DNA of 64,000 bases from Lachnospiraceae bacterium (GTDB lineage: Bacteria > Bacillota > Clostridia > Lachnospirales > Lachnospiraceae): assembly GCA_024697595.1 (NCBI GenBank), contig JAILFK010000018.1, forward strand, positions 55,073 through 119,072, written 5' to 3'. Under the pieces are notes generated by a model. The model did not search any database, was not told the DNA's origin, and saw only the letters and a list, made by a program, of their open reading frames with translations. Shown here one piece after another: positions 42,802-51,312 of this stretch. Numbering within the stretch: the stretch's first letter is position 1; the number at the start of each line of letters is the position of its first letter. Position numbers and translations under genes: made by a program.

Positions 42802-42895
42802 TACAACAGGCGCATCTGTATCAATTCTCCTCCCTGTGTATACCTCCACACATGTTACTGCCCGTTTTTTGAGACGTATCACACACATTAGAGAA

Positions 42896-42924
42896 ATTAT
42901 AGCATTAGAAATATGTAATCACAA
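42896..42924 (-). promoter_or_regulatory. Promoter of the LXG-like operon
   Basis: On the minus strand TTGTGA (42924-42919), 17 bases, then TATAAT (42901-42896) preceded by TGC, an extended -10. It lies just upstream of the small acidic gene and the toxin and downstream of the oxidoreductase fragment. Confidence 0.65.
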
Positions 42925-43074
42925 GATAATTTATCCACAAAGTAGACACACTTTTTGCAAACAGACGCTTTTGCATTTGACCATGTATAATCAGAATCAT
43001 ACGTATATTCACTATCAAAAACAATTAACAATAAAAGAATAAACACTAATACTGGTTCAACTCTCAAAAACAAT

Positions 43075-43275
43075 TTAAATAGTAATATCGAGGAGTGCTC
43101 CACCGGCGTGCTTCGGATCTGCCACACGCGGTGCGTAATTAATAGACTTCATATGATATGTAAAATCAGCTGACTGAATTGAACCAATAGCATTTCCATC
43201 TATCCATTCCTTGACCTTATTAGCTGCCGGTGAAAACCATGTCCACATAGCCTCTGCCAGATAGACATCATTTCT
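43075..43275 (-). pseudogene. Fragment of a second Gfo/Idh/MocA oxidoreductase gene
   Basis: 66 codons in one frame, including VYLAEAMWTWFSPAANKV, FTYHMKSINYAPRVADPK and GGALLDIT, aligned without gaps to residues 115-178 of the intact gene at 32779-33759. Differences are spread over the whole stretch, so it is a paralogue or a transferred homologue, not a recent copy. It has no start, is cut by a stop at each side, and abuts the tRNA terminator. It marks one edge of the accessory island. The 76-codon ORF at 42897-43127 partly reads this debris in another frame. Confidence 0.88.
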
Positions 43276-43287
43276 TTATATATTTTT

Positions 43288-43322
43288 ATAAAAAAAATCT
43301 CTCATCTTTCGATAAGAGATTT
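43288..43322 (-). terminator. Terminator of the tRNA-Val/tRNA-Met operon
   Basis: On the minus strand AAATCTCTTATC pairs with GATGAGAGATTT around a GAAA loop and runs into a T-tract. It begins 3 bases after the tRNA-Met gene. Confidence 0.88.
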
Positions 43323-43324
43323 AG

Positions 43325-43398
43325 TAGCGAGGGAGAGACTCGAACTCTCAACCTCCCGGGTATGAACCGGACGCTCTAGCCAGTTGAGCCACCTCGCC
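43325..43398 (-). tRNA. tRNA-Met (anticodon CAT, elongator type)
   Basis: A 74-base cloverleaf. The acceptor stem is GGCGAGG with CCTCGCT, the D arm is GCTC/GAGC, the anticodon stem TCCGG/CCGGG carries loop TTCATAC, and the T arm is GAGAG-TTCGAGT-CTCTC. CAT anticodons also occur in initiator and Ile2 tRNAs. The overall sequence and fully paired acceptor stem fit elongator Met. The CCA end is not encoded. Second gene of a two-tRNA operon. Confidence 0.93.
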
Positions 43399-43421
43399 AT
43401 AACAAATATTAGATTGAATAA

Positions 43422-43494
43422 TGGGACCTACAGGGCTCGAACCTGTGACCCTCTGCTTGTAAGGCAGATGCTCTCCCAGCTGAGCTAAGATCCC
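43422..43494 (-). tRNA. tRNA-Val (anticodon TAC)
   Basis: A 73-base cloverleaf. The acceptor stem is GGGATCT with AGGTCCC (one G-T pair), the D arm is GCTC/GAGC, the anticodon stem TCTGC/GCAGA carries loop CTTACAA, and the T arm has TTCGAGC. Discriminator base A; CCA not encoded. It reads valine codons GTA and GTG. It lies 23 bases before tRNA-Met and after a consensus promoter. Confidence 0.95.
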
Positions 43495-43524
43495 ATTTGT
43501 TCATCGCTTTCGCGACCGAAATCT

Positions 43525-43553
43525 AATATACTATATTGCATTATCTAAGTCAA
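43525..43553 (-). promoter_or_regulatory. Promoter of the tRNA operon
   Basis: On the minus strand TTGACT (43553-43548), 17 bases, then TATATT (43530-43525), about 30 bases before tRNA-Val. It starts just after the metH stop codon, where no GC-rich terminator is seen. Confidence 0.75.
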
Positions 43554-43583
43554 CACTTTTTCAAATATTTTTTCAATATTTTT

Positions 43584-46055
43584 TCAAAAATTTTCAATCA
43601 AATTATCAACCAGTTTCACACAGTCTGCAGCGTCCTTAGAATATCCATCAGCACCAATTTCTTCTGCATAACTCTCAGTGATACAAGCGCCGCCGATAAC
43701 CACCTTGGCTCTACAGTTCTTTTCCTTTACCAATTCAACAACGTCCTTCATTCTAACCATAGTTGTAGTCATAAGTGCTGACAGACCAATAATATCCGCA
43801 TCAACCTCTAGCGCCTTGTCCACTATCAAATCAGCAGCCACATCTTTTCCCATATCATAGACTTGGTATCCATAATTTTTGAGCATCAAAACCACTAAAT
43901 TTTTTCCGATGTCATGGATATCACCTTCCACTGTGGCAAATACACATACTCCCTTTACATTGCCATCTGCCTTTTCTAAAAGCATAGGCTCGAGATAATC
44001 CATAGCCACCTTCATGGTGTTGGCACCTGCTATCAACTGAGGCAAGAAGAACTTCTTTTGATCGTAATACTCTCCCACCTTATTAATAGCCGCAATCAGA
44101 TACGTCTCTATTATCTCAGAAGGCTCCATACCGTTTTCAACTTCTTTTTTCACATCAGAAACCACAGAATCCTTGTTACCATTTAACACATCTAGAAAAA
44201 TGGGATGTCCTTCCACTCCAGCGTCGACTGATTGATCCTTGGCACCAGGCCCTCCATCTTTATCCGCCCCTTGGTCATTTTTGATAAATGTTCCATCTCC
44301 AAAAGATAGATTCATCTTCTCTGTAGGAACAGTCCCAAGATATCTCTCAGTTGCCCCCTCTTTATTTAAGAGCAAATCCACTGCAAATGCAGAATAAACC
44401 AGCAACTCCTGTGAAGGATTGGCAATGGCCATGGTAAGACCTTTTGATAGGGCAACATTTAAAAATGCTGCATTTACAAAAGATCTCTGTGGCATACCAA
44501 ATGAGATATTTGACAGACCACATATGGTTGGAAGTCCCAACACATTTTTACAATAATCAACAGTCTCAAAACACTGCAACGCAGCTGTTGCATCAGCTCC
44601 TACTGTCTGAACCAACACATCAACAACTGCAGATTTATCGCTTATTCCATGTTCCTTGGCCTTATCCAACACATATTTGATATTTTCCTTCTTCTCATCT
44701 AAATCCTTTGGCAAACCTGTTGAAGAAAGTGGAAGCAAAATAAACATGGCTCCATATTTTTTCGCCAAAGGTAACATCTGATCAAGCTTAGGCTGTTCAC
44801 CTGAAATAGAATTGATAAGTGCACGTCCCGGATAAATACGAAGTGCAGCCTCCATAACCTCCACCGAGCTTGAATCAAGACAAAGAGGTAAATCTACTGT
44901 GTAAGTAACCTCATCAATGGCAGCCAACATCATCTCCTTCTCATCAATTCCATTGGTTCCCATATTTACATCAAGGATTGACGCACCATTTTCCTCCTGA
45001 GATCTGGCAAAATCCTTGACCATCTGTAAACTTCCCTCTCGAAGCTCCGCCTGTAACTTTTTCTTACCAGTAGGATTGATTCTCTCTCCCACAATCTTGA
45101 AAGTACCATTTACATCTACCAATACATTCTCTCTCTCCGAGGTGATAATTGGCAAATGTTTTGGCGTAGGAAGACTGGCATCTCTTCCTCTCATAGAATC
45201 CGCCAAGGCCTTGATATGTGCAGGTGTTGTACCACAACATCCTCCTATCACAGTAGCTCCAGCATCATAGAGAAGCTCACAGGCCTCAGTAAACTCCTCC
45301 GGTGTAGTTGCATAAACAGTCTCTGCATCTATAAGTTCCGGCAGTCCATTATTAGGCTTGACCATAATTGGAACATCCGCAACAGCCGCCATCTGTTCCA
45401 CTAATCCCACCATATCCTTTGGTCCTGTAGAACAGTTGAGTCCCACAATATCAGCCCCCATATTTTGAAGTACAACCATAGCTGTATCAGGCTTTGTGCC
45501 ATATAATGTTCTTCCATCCTCATTGTATGTAAGTGAAATCATAACCGGAAGATCACAAGTCTCCTTGATGGCTAAAAGCGCAGCTCTACACTCCTGAAGA
45601 CTCATCATTGTCTCCACCACAAAGAGGTCCACTCCCTCCTGTAAAATAGCAGCAACCTGCTCCTTGTACACATCAACTAATTCCTCAAAATGTAATTCGC
45701 CAAGAGGATATAGCTGTTGGCCAGTCATGGTCAAATCTCCTGCCACCAAAGCTTTATCTCCAGCAGCTTCACGACTAAGTCTAACCATTTGACGATTCAA
45801 CTCCACCAGTTTATCCTTCAAACCATACTCATCCAACTTAATACTATTGGCTGTAAAAGTTGGGGCATATAAAATATTGGTTCCAGCCTCCACGTAAGCT
45901 TTTTGTAAATTCACAATAACATCAGGATGATTGGCAATCCACTCCTCTGGACACACTCCCATAGGCATCCCCGCCTTCATAAGGTTGGTACCTGTGGCTC
46001 CATCCAAAATTATCGGTCCATTTTCAAATAACTTATACAACTCATCTCGTGTCAT
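43584..46055 (-). CDS. metH: Cobalamin-dependent methionine synthase, lacking the reactivation domain
   Basis: Transfers the methyl group of methyltetrahydrofolate to homocysteine through cobalamin. Domains in order are: homocysteine/zinc domain (1 to about 290) with GLNCSTGP and GGCCGTTPAH zinc cysteines; pterin-binding domain (about 315-570) with GERINPTGKKK and DVNMGTNG; then the B12 cap and Rossmann modules (about 610-823) with EGDIHDIGKN near 711, whose His would bind cobalt. The C-terminal S-adenosylmethionine reactivation domain of E. coli MetH is absent, which is common in Clostridia but implies a separate reactivator. I choose ATG 46055 (GAGG 6 bases upstream), 823 residues, 10 bases after the upstream gene, so they form one operon. 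Confidence 0.94.
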   Translation of the reverse strand: MTRDELYKLFENGPIILDGATGTNLMKAGMPMGVCPEEWIANHPDVIVNLQKAYVEAGTNILYAPTFTANSIKLDEYGLKDKLVELNRQMVRLSREAAGDKALVAGDLTMTGQQLYPLGELHFEELVDVYKEQVAAILQEGVDLFVVETMMSLQECRAALLAIKETCDLPVMISLTYNEDGRTLYGTKPDTAMVVLQNMGADIVGLNCSTGPKDMVGLVEQMAAVADVPIMVKPNNGLPELIDAETVYATTPEEFTEACELLYDAGATVIGGCCGTTPAHIKALADSMRGRDASLPTPKHLPIITSERENVLVDVNGTFKIVGERINPTGKKKLQAELREGSLQMVKDFARSQEENGASILDVNMGTNGIDEKEMMLAAIDEVTYTVDLPLCLDSSSVEVMEAALRIYPGRALINSISGEQPKLDQMLPLAKKYGAMFILLPLSSTGLPKDLDEKKENIKYVLDKAKEHGISDKSAVVDVLVQTVGADATAALQCFETVDYCKNVLGLPTICGLSNISFGMPQRSFVNAAFLNVALSKGLTMAIANPSQELLVYSAFAVDLLLNKEGATERYLGTVPTEKMNLSFGDGTFIKNDQGADKDGGPGAKDQSVDAGVEGHPIFLDVLNGNKDSVVSDVKKEVENGMEPSEIIETYLIAAINKVGEYYDQKKFFLPQLIAGANTMKVAMDYLEPMLLEKADGNVKGVCVFATVEGDIHDIGKNLVVLMLKNYGYQVYDMGKDVAADLIVDKALEVDADIIGLSALMTTTMVRMKDVVELVKEKNCRAKVVIGGACITESYAEEIGADGYSKDAADCVKLVDNLIENF

Positions 46056-46065
46056 CTTATACCTC

Positions 46066-47868
46066 TTAATCAAACTTCCTTATCTCATCTATAATTCTAC
46101 AAATTAAATTCACCCTGTTAAATGGTGTCATAAAATAATAACCATCACAGCAATCCTTTAACTTATTTGCAATCTCCACAGAAGCATCAACAGCAACCTG
46201 CTCTGCCTCCTCTCTAGTCATGTCCTCTTTATATAACTCAACTATCTCCTCTGGAACATTCATTCCCGGCATCTCATTGGCGATAAATAGAGCATTTCTT
46301 CTACTTACAAGTGGCATTATACCAGCCATAATTTTGGCCCCTGTCATCTCTCGAAGTAGTCTTATTCTCTCCACATCCTTATCGCTATAGATAGGCTGTG
46401 TCAAAAAGAATTCACATCCCTGATCCATCTTAAGCTTCATGCGTCTGGCAATAGCTTCAGCGTTCACTCCGTTATAATTTAGAGCGCCTCCGTAAACCAC
46501 AGTATCATCCACAAATTCTTCCTCATTCATTCCATTTACCAGATTCATCAGCTTTATGGAATTATAGTTAAACACCTGTGTCATATCTGCTCTATTTTGC
46601 TTTGAAATAGGATCACCTGTGACTATTAGAAAATGTCTCAAATCATTGGCATAGCCTCCCATTATTGTCCCACGAAGAGATATAACATTTCTATCTCTAC
46701 ATGAAATATGAGGCATCACATCAATACCAACCTGATGCTGTACCTTAGTTCCAAGAAGTGATGCATCCATACGGGTTCTGGCAAGGGGGGAATCAGACAA
46801 AGTCAACAAATCCACCTTGTGATCTCGCAACACTTTTGCACCATTTATCACTTTGGAATAATTCATATCTGCTGGTGGGTCAAGTTCCACCACAAAAGGC
46901 TTTTCACCCCTTTGAAGTTTTTCCCAGAATTTTGACTCAGTTCTAGCCACTGCCTCATTAGACTTTTTTGATAAATGTTTTTCATATTTATCAGCACTTA
47001 AAACTGCCCTGGTCTCACTTATATACTCAGGAGTTGTACCACAACAACCACCAATAATATCCACACCAAGTTTTTGTAAACTAGCTTCATTTTCAACAAA
47101 ATGGCCTATATTTTTACCATAGAAAATCTGACCTCTAACCTCATATGGATATCCGGCATTTGGCAGTGCAACCAAGGTCTTATTAGATGGAAAAGAAATA
47201 TTTTTTAAAAGATTAACCATCTGTGAACCCGCCATACCACAGTTGAATCCATAGGCATCCACTGAATCCATCTCTGTCAACTCACTGATGATTCGAGTGA
47301 TACTCACACCAGATTTTGAATATCCTGTCTTATCAATATAAAACGTAGAAATAACATAAGCATCTTTGTTCTTACTCTTGATGTACTCAGACAATTCCTT
47401 GATGTAGAATATATCATTTTGAGTCTCAAACCAAAAAATTTGAGCCCCTCTATCTATAAATGTGTCAATTATGAATTTATAATCACTAATAACCTCTGCG
47501 TAATCTTTACCCCAATCATATATAGTACCAATATCAGCAGCCACATAAATATTTTCATCCACATTTCCTGTTATAGAATATGAGTATTCTATGGCATCCT
47601 CTGCAATTCGAAGTCCAGCTCCAATATTTTCCATCAGATCATTTTTATCAGGGAAAAAATTAAAGTTTGATGCAAAGGTATTGGTTCTCAAAATATGAGC
47701 ACCTGACAAAATATAGTCCTTATGAATATCCAAAATTCGTTGAGGATTTTTTAAGTTTTCTGCTTCAACTAGCTCCTCACCCTCTGGATACAAAGAATTA
47801 TAATAAGTACCCATGGCCCCATCAGTTAGCAATATATTTTCTGATAAATATTTTCTAAAATTTTCCAT
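46066..47868 (-). CDS. yitJ: Bifunctional homocysteine S-methyltransferase / 5,10-methylenetetrahydrofolate reductase (YitJ-type)
   Basis: 600 residues. The N-terminal half is a homocysteine-methyltransferase domain with LLTDGAMGTYY, FNCGMAG near 206 and GGCCGTTPEY near 274 (zinc cysteines). The C-terminal half (about 316-600) is a flavin-type MTHFR with FVVELDPPADMN, DSPLARTRMDA, LIVTGDP and EFFLTQPIYS. It would supply methyltetrahydrofolate to the metH product encoded next, a sensible pairing. ATG 47868 follows AAAGGG. No S-box riboswitch, usual before yitJ in Bacillus, is visible in the 237-base upstream region. Family is clear; whether the N-terminal half is active is unknown. Confidence 0.9.
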   Translation of the reverse strand: MENFRKYLSENILLTDGAMGTYYNSLYPEGEELVEAENLKNPQRILDIHKDYILSGAHILRTNTFASNFNFFPDKNDLMENIGAGLRIAEDAIEYSYSITGNVDENIYVAADIGTIYDWGKDYAEVISDYKFIIDTFIDRGAQIFWFETQNDIFYIKELSEYIKSKNKDAYVISTFYIDKTGYSKSGVSITRIISELTEMDSVDAYGFNCGMAGSQMVNLLKNISFPSNKTLVALPNAGYPYEVRGQIFYGKNIGHFVENEASLQKLGVDIIGGCCGTTPEYISETRAVLSADKYEKHLSKKSNEAVARTESKFWEKLQRGEKPFVVELDPPADMNYSKVINGAKVLRDHKVDLLTLSDSPLARTRMDASLLGTKVQHQVGIDVMPHISCRDRNVISLRGTIMGGYANDLRHFLIVTGDPISKQNRADMTQVFNYNSIKLMNLVNGMNEEEFVDDTVVYGGALNYNGVNAEAIARRMKLKMDQGCEFFLTQPIYSDKDVERIRLLREMTGAKIMAGIMPLVSRRNALFIANEMPGMNVPEEIVELYKEDMTREEAEQVAVDASVEIANKLKDCCDGYYFMTPFNRVNLICRIIDEIRKFD

Positions 47869-48011
47869 TATTGTTCCCTTTAAAAATATTTCTATAAAAT
47901 CAAATTATAGCTCCACTACTTATCATTGAATTAAATACTCATATAAATCAATGGATAAATATACATTTATGTCAACATATTTATTATAAATAAAATTTAA
48001 AATATGTATAC

Positions 48012-48060
48012 AAAAAACCGCAACTATCCCATAAAAATTCTTTATGACATAATTGCGGTT
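48012..48060 (-). terminator. Terminator of the carAB operon
   Basis: On the minus strand AACCGCAA (48060-48053) pairs with TTGCGGTT (48023-48016), with an inner ATAAA/TTTAT pairing, followed by a T-run. It begins about 45 bases after the carB stop codon. Confidence 0.85.
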
Positions 48061-48105
48061 CCATAAATGCATAAATGCATTATCAATTAAAATTATCGAT
48101 TCTAA

Positions 48106-51100
48106 TTATCTATTGTCCACCTTGGCAATATCAATCAAAGTAATGTTTTCCATCTGAGTCTCAAGAGCTGTAGCCAAAGCATTGGCTGTATCCATGGCCG
48201 TAATACAGTATACTCCTGTCTCTATGGCATTTCTTCTGATAAGGAATCCATCTCTAGTCTTATCTCCATGACCAGTTGTTGGAATATCGATAACAAGGTC
48301 GATCTTGTGACCTAAAATCAAATCCATAACATTTGGAGATTCCTGAGAAATCTTGTTTACCCAAAGGGCGTCAATTCCTCTCTCCTGAAGATATTTTGCA
48401 GTTGAACGAGTAGCATAAATCTTGTAACCCAAAGCGGCAAATCTCTTGGCCACTTCAACAGCTTCTGGCTTATCCTTGTCAGCAACTGTCATAATCATCT
48501 GCTTGTATTTTGTAACATTAACCCCGGCTCCAAGGAAAGCCTTGTACAAAGCCTCATTAAATGTCTTACCAATTCCAAGACACTCACCAGTGGATTTCAT
48601 CTCTGGTCCCATAGAAATCTCGGCACCGCGAAGTTTCTCAAATGAGAATACTGGCATCTTGATGGCAATGTAATCAGCCTCAGGCTGAAGTCCTGGCTCA
48701 TATCCCAAATCACGAATTGTATTACCTATGATAACCTTAGTCGCCAAATCAACGATTGGAATTCCTGTAACCTTGCTGATATATGGAACAGTACGTGAAG
48801 AACGAGGATTTACCTCAATTACATATACCTCACCATCCATAACGATAAACTGGATATTTATCATACCCTTTACATGCAAAGCTCTGGCAAGACGTGCTGT
48901 GTAATCAGTAATCTTGGCCTTGATGTCATCTCCGATTGTATGGGCTGGATAAACTGAGATTGAATCTCCTGAGTGAACTCCAGTACGCTCGATATGCTCC
49001 ATAATTCCTGGAATCAAAATATCTGTTCCATCACATACCGCATCAACCTCAATCTCTTTTCCTTGTAAATATTTATCAACAAGAATTGGATGATCCTGTG
49101 CAATCTGATTGATAATATCGATAAATTCTTCGATTTCATCATCATTGAAAGCAATCTGCATTCCCTGTCCACCAAGTACATATGAAGGACGAACAAGTAC
49201 AGGATAACCTATTCTATTGGCAACTTCCTTGGCTTCCTCTGCAGTGTAAACTGTACCACCTGAAGCTCTAGGAATTTCTGTCTCCTCAAGAATCTTGTCA
49301 AATAGTTCTCTGTCCTCAGCAGCATCTACATCCTCAGCCTTGGTTCCAAGAATTGGAACTCCCATTCTCTTTAAAGCTTCTGTAAGCTTGATGGCTGTCT
49401 GTCCACCGAACTGTACAACTGCTCCATCTGGCTTCTCAATATCCACAATGCTCTCCACATCCTCATCTGTAAGAGGCTCAAAGTAAAGCTTATCAGCAAT
49501 ATCAAAGTCAGTAGAAACTGTCTCTGGGTTATTATTTACAATAATTGTCTCATATCCTTCTTTGGCAAATGCCCAAGTAGAATGAACTGAACAATAATCA
49601 AACTCTATACCCTGTCCAATTCTAATTGGACCTGAACCAAGTACTAAAATCTTTTTCTTATCCTTAGTCTGCTCAGCTTCGTTAACTGAACCGAATACTG
49701 AATAATAATAAGGTGTCTCAGCTGCAAACTCAGCTGCACAGGTGTCAACCATCTTGAAAGCTGCTACGATGCCATTGTCATAACGCATCTTCTTTACTTC
49801 ATCCGCTGACTTTCCTGATAAACTTGCGATAACTGTATCAGGGAATTCTAATCTCTTAGCTTCCTTCAACAATTCAACTGTAAGTTCTTCCTCACGAAGC
49901 TTCTGCTCCATCTCAACCAAGATAGCAATCTTGTCGATGAACCAAATATCAATCATTGTTCTCTCATGAATATGCTCGTAAGACACACCTCTGCGCAAAC
50001 ACTCAGCAATAAGATAGATTCTTCTGTCATCAACAATATCTAAAGCTGCATCAAGTTCTTCATCTGTGTACTCATCAAAGCCATAACTCATAAGTGAGTC
50101 AACATGCTGCTCCAATGAACGAATAGCCTTCATCAACGCACCCTCGAAATTGTTACAAATACTCATAACCTCTCCAGTAGCCTTCATCTGTGTTGTAAGA
50201 GTACGCTTCGCAGTGATAAATTTATCAAACGGAAGTCTAGGAATCTTTACCACACAGTAGTCAAGCATTGGCTCAAATGATGCATAAGTCTTGCCTGTGA
50301 TGGCATTTTTAATTTCATCTAATGTATAACCTAGTGCAATCTTGGCAGCAACCTTGGCAATAGGGTAACCTGTAGCCTTCGAAGCCAAAGCTGATGAACG
50401 AGACACTCTAGGATTAACCTCGATAACACAGTATTCAAAAGTCTCTGGATGAAGAGCATACTGCACATTACATCCACCTGTAATTCCAAGTTCAGAGATA
50501 ATATTTAAGGCAGAGCTTCTAAGCATCTGGTATTCCTTATCTCCCAATGTCTGAGAAGGAGCAACTACAATTGAATCTCCAGTGTGCACACCAACAGGAT
50601 CAATATTTTCCATATTACATACTGTGATGCAGTTACCTGCAGCATCACGCATTACCTCGTACTCAATCTCTTTCCAACCAGCGATACAACGCTCAACCAA
50701 AACCTCATGTACACGAGATAAACGAAGTCCATTGGTCAAAATCTCAACCAATTCATTTTCATCATGAGCGATACCACCACCTGATCCACCAAGGGTGTAA
50801 GCAGGACGAAGAACAACTGGGTATCCGATAGTATTTGTAAACTTAATACCATCCTCCACATTGTGCACAACAAGAGAAGCTGCAACAGGCTCATGAATCT
50901 TTTCCATAGCATCCTTAAATCCCTGTCTGTCCTCAGCTCTAAAGATTGTCTCTGCAGTTGTACCAATTAGACGAACACCATTTTCCTCTAAAAATCCACA
51001 CTCATCTAATTCCATACCAAGGTTAAGTCCAGCCTGTCCTCCAAGAGTTGGAAGCACTGAGTCTGGCTTTTCCTTTAAAATTATTTTCTTTAAGACATCA

Positions 51101-51312
51101 ACTGTAAGAGGCTCAATATAAACCTCGTCAGCGATATCCTTGTCTGTCATGATTGTAGCAGGGTTTGAGTTTACAAGTACAACCTCAACTCCCTCTTCTT
51201 TTAAGGAACGACAAGCCTGAGTTCCCGCATAGTCAAACTCTGCAGCCTGACCAATAACGATTGGACCTGATCCAATCACAAGTACTTTCTTTATACTTAA
51301 ATCTCTTGGCAT
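48106..51312 (-). CDS. carB: Carbamoyl-phosphate synthase, large subunit
   Basis: 1068 residues, standard length. It makes carbamoyl phosphate for pyrimidines and arginine from ammonia (passed from CarA), bicarbonate and two ATP. Two homologous ATP-grasp halves are seen: the first starts KKVLVIGSGPIVIGQAAEFDY with RPAYTLGGSGGG near residue 170, the second starts KKILVLGSGPIRIGQGIEFDY near 553 with RPSYVLGGQGM. The C-terminal part (about 940-1068) is the regulatory MGS-like domain, where UMP or ornithine binds in relatives. Its ATG overlaps the carA stop codon by one base (TAATG), with GGAGG inside the end of carA, so translation is coupled. Confidence 0.98.
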   Translation of the reverse strand: MPRDLSIKKVLVIGSGPIVIGQAAEFDYAGTQACRSLKEEGVEVVLVNSNPATIMTDKDIADEVYIEPLTVDVLKKIILKEKPDSVLPTLGGQAGLNLGMELDECGFLEENGVRLIGTTAETIFRAEDRQGFKDAMEKIHEPVAASLVVHNVEDGIKFTNTIGYPVVLRPAYTLGGSGGGIAHDENELVEILTNGLRLSRVHEVLVERCIAGWKEIEYEVMRDAAGNCITVCNMENIDPVGVHTGDSIVVAPSQTLGDKEYQMLRSSALNIISELGITGGCNVQYALHPETFEYCVIEVNPRVSRSSALASKATGYPIAKVAAKIALGYTLDEIKNAITGKTYASFEPMLDYCVVKIPRLPFDKFITAKRTLTTQMKATGEVMSICNNFEGALMKAIRSLEQHVDSLMSYGFDEYTDEELDAALDIVDDRRIYLIAECLRRGVSYEHIHERTMIDIWFIDKIAILVEMEQKLREEELTVELLKEAKRLEFPDTVIASLSGKSADEVKKMRYDNGIVAAFKMVDTCAAEFAAETPYYYSVFGSVNEAEQTKDKKKILVLGSGPIRIGQGIEFDYCSVHSTWAFAKEGYETIIVNNNPETVSTDFDIADKLYFEPLTDEDVESIVDIEKPDGAVVQFGGQTAIKLTEALKRMGVPILGTKAEDVDAAEDRELFDKILEETEIPRASGGTVYTAEEAKEVANRIGYPVLVRPSYVLGGQGMQIAFNDDEIEEFIDIINQIAQDHPILVDKYLQGKEIEVDAVCDGTDILIPGIMEHIERTGVHSGDSISVYPAHTIGDDIKAKITDYTARLARALHVKGMINIQFIVMDGEVYVIEVNPRSSRTVPYISKVTGIPIVDLATKVIIGNTIRDLGYEPGLQPEADYIAIKMPVFSFEKLRGAEISMGPEMKSTGECLGIGKTFNEALYKAFLGAGVNVTKYKQMIMTVADKDKPEAVEVAKRFAALGYKIYATRSTAKYLQERGIDALWVNKISQESPNVMDLILGHKIDLVIDIPTTGHGDKTRDGFLIRRNAIETGVYCITAMDTANALATALETQMENITLIDIAKVDNR

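Noticed and set aside
42897..43127. 76-codon ORF with a hydrophobic stretch upstream of the toxin operon
   Set aside because: Its first part reads the oxidoreductase fragment in a wrong frame, it has no ribosome site, and the operon promoter lies at its end. Most likely debris.
47869..48105. Possible S-box (SAM) riboswitch before the yitJ-like gene
   Set aside because: No conserved S-box core or GC-rich multi-helix structure is visible; the only clear hairpin is the carB terminator.
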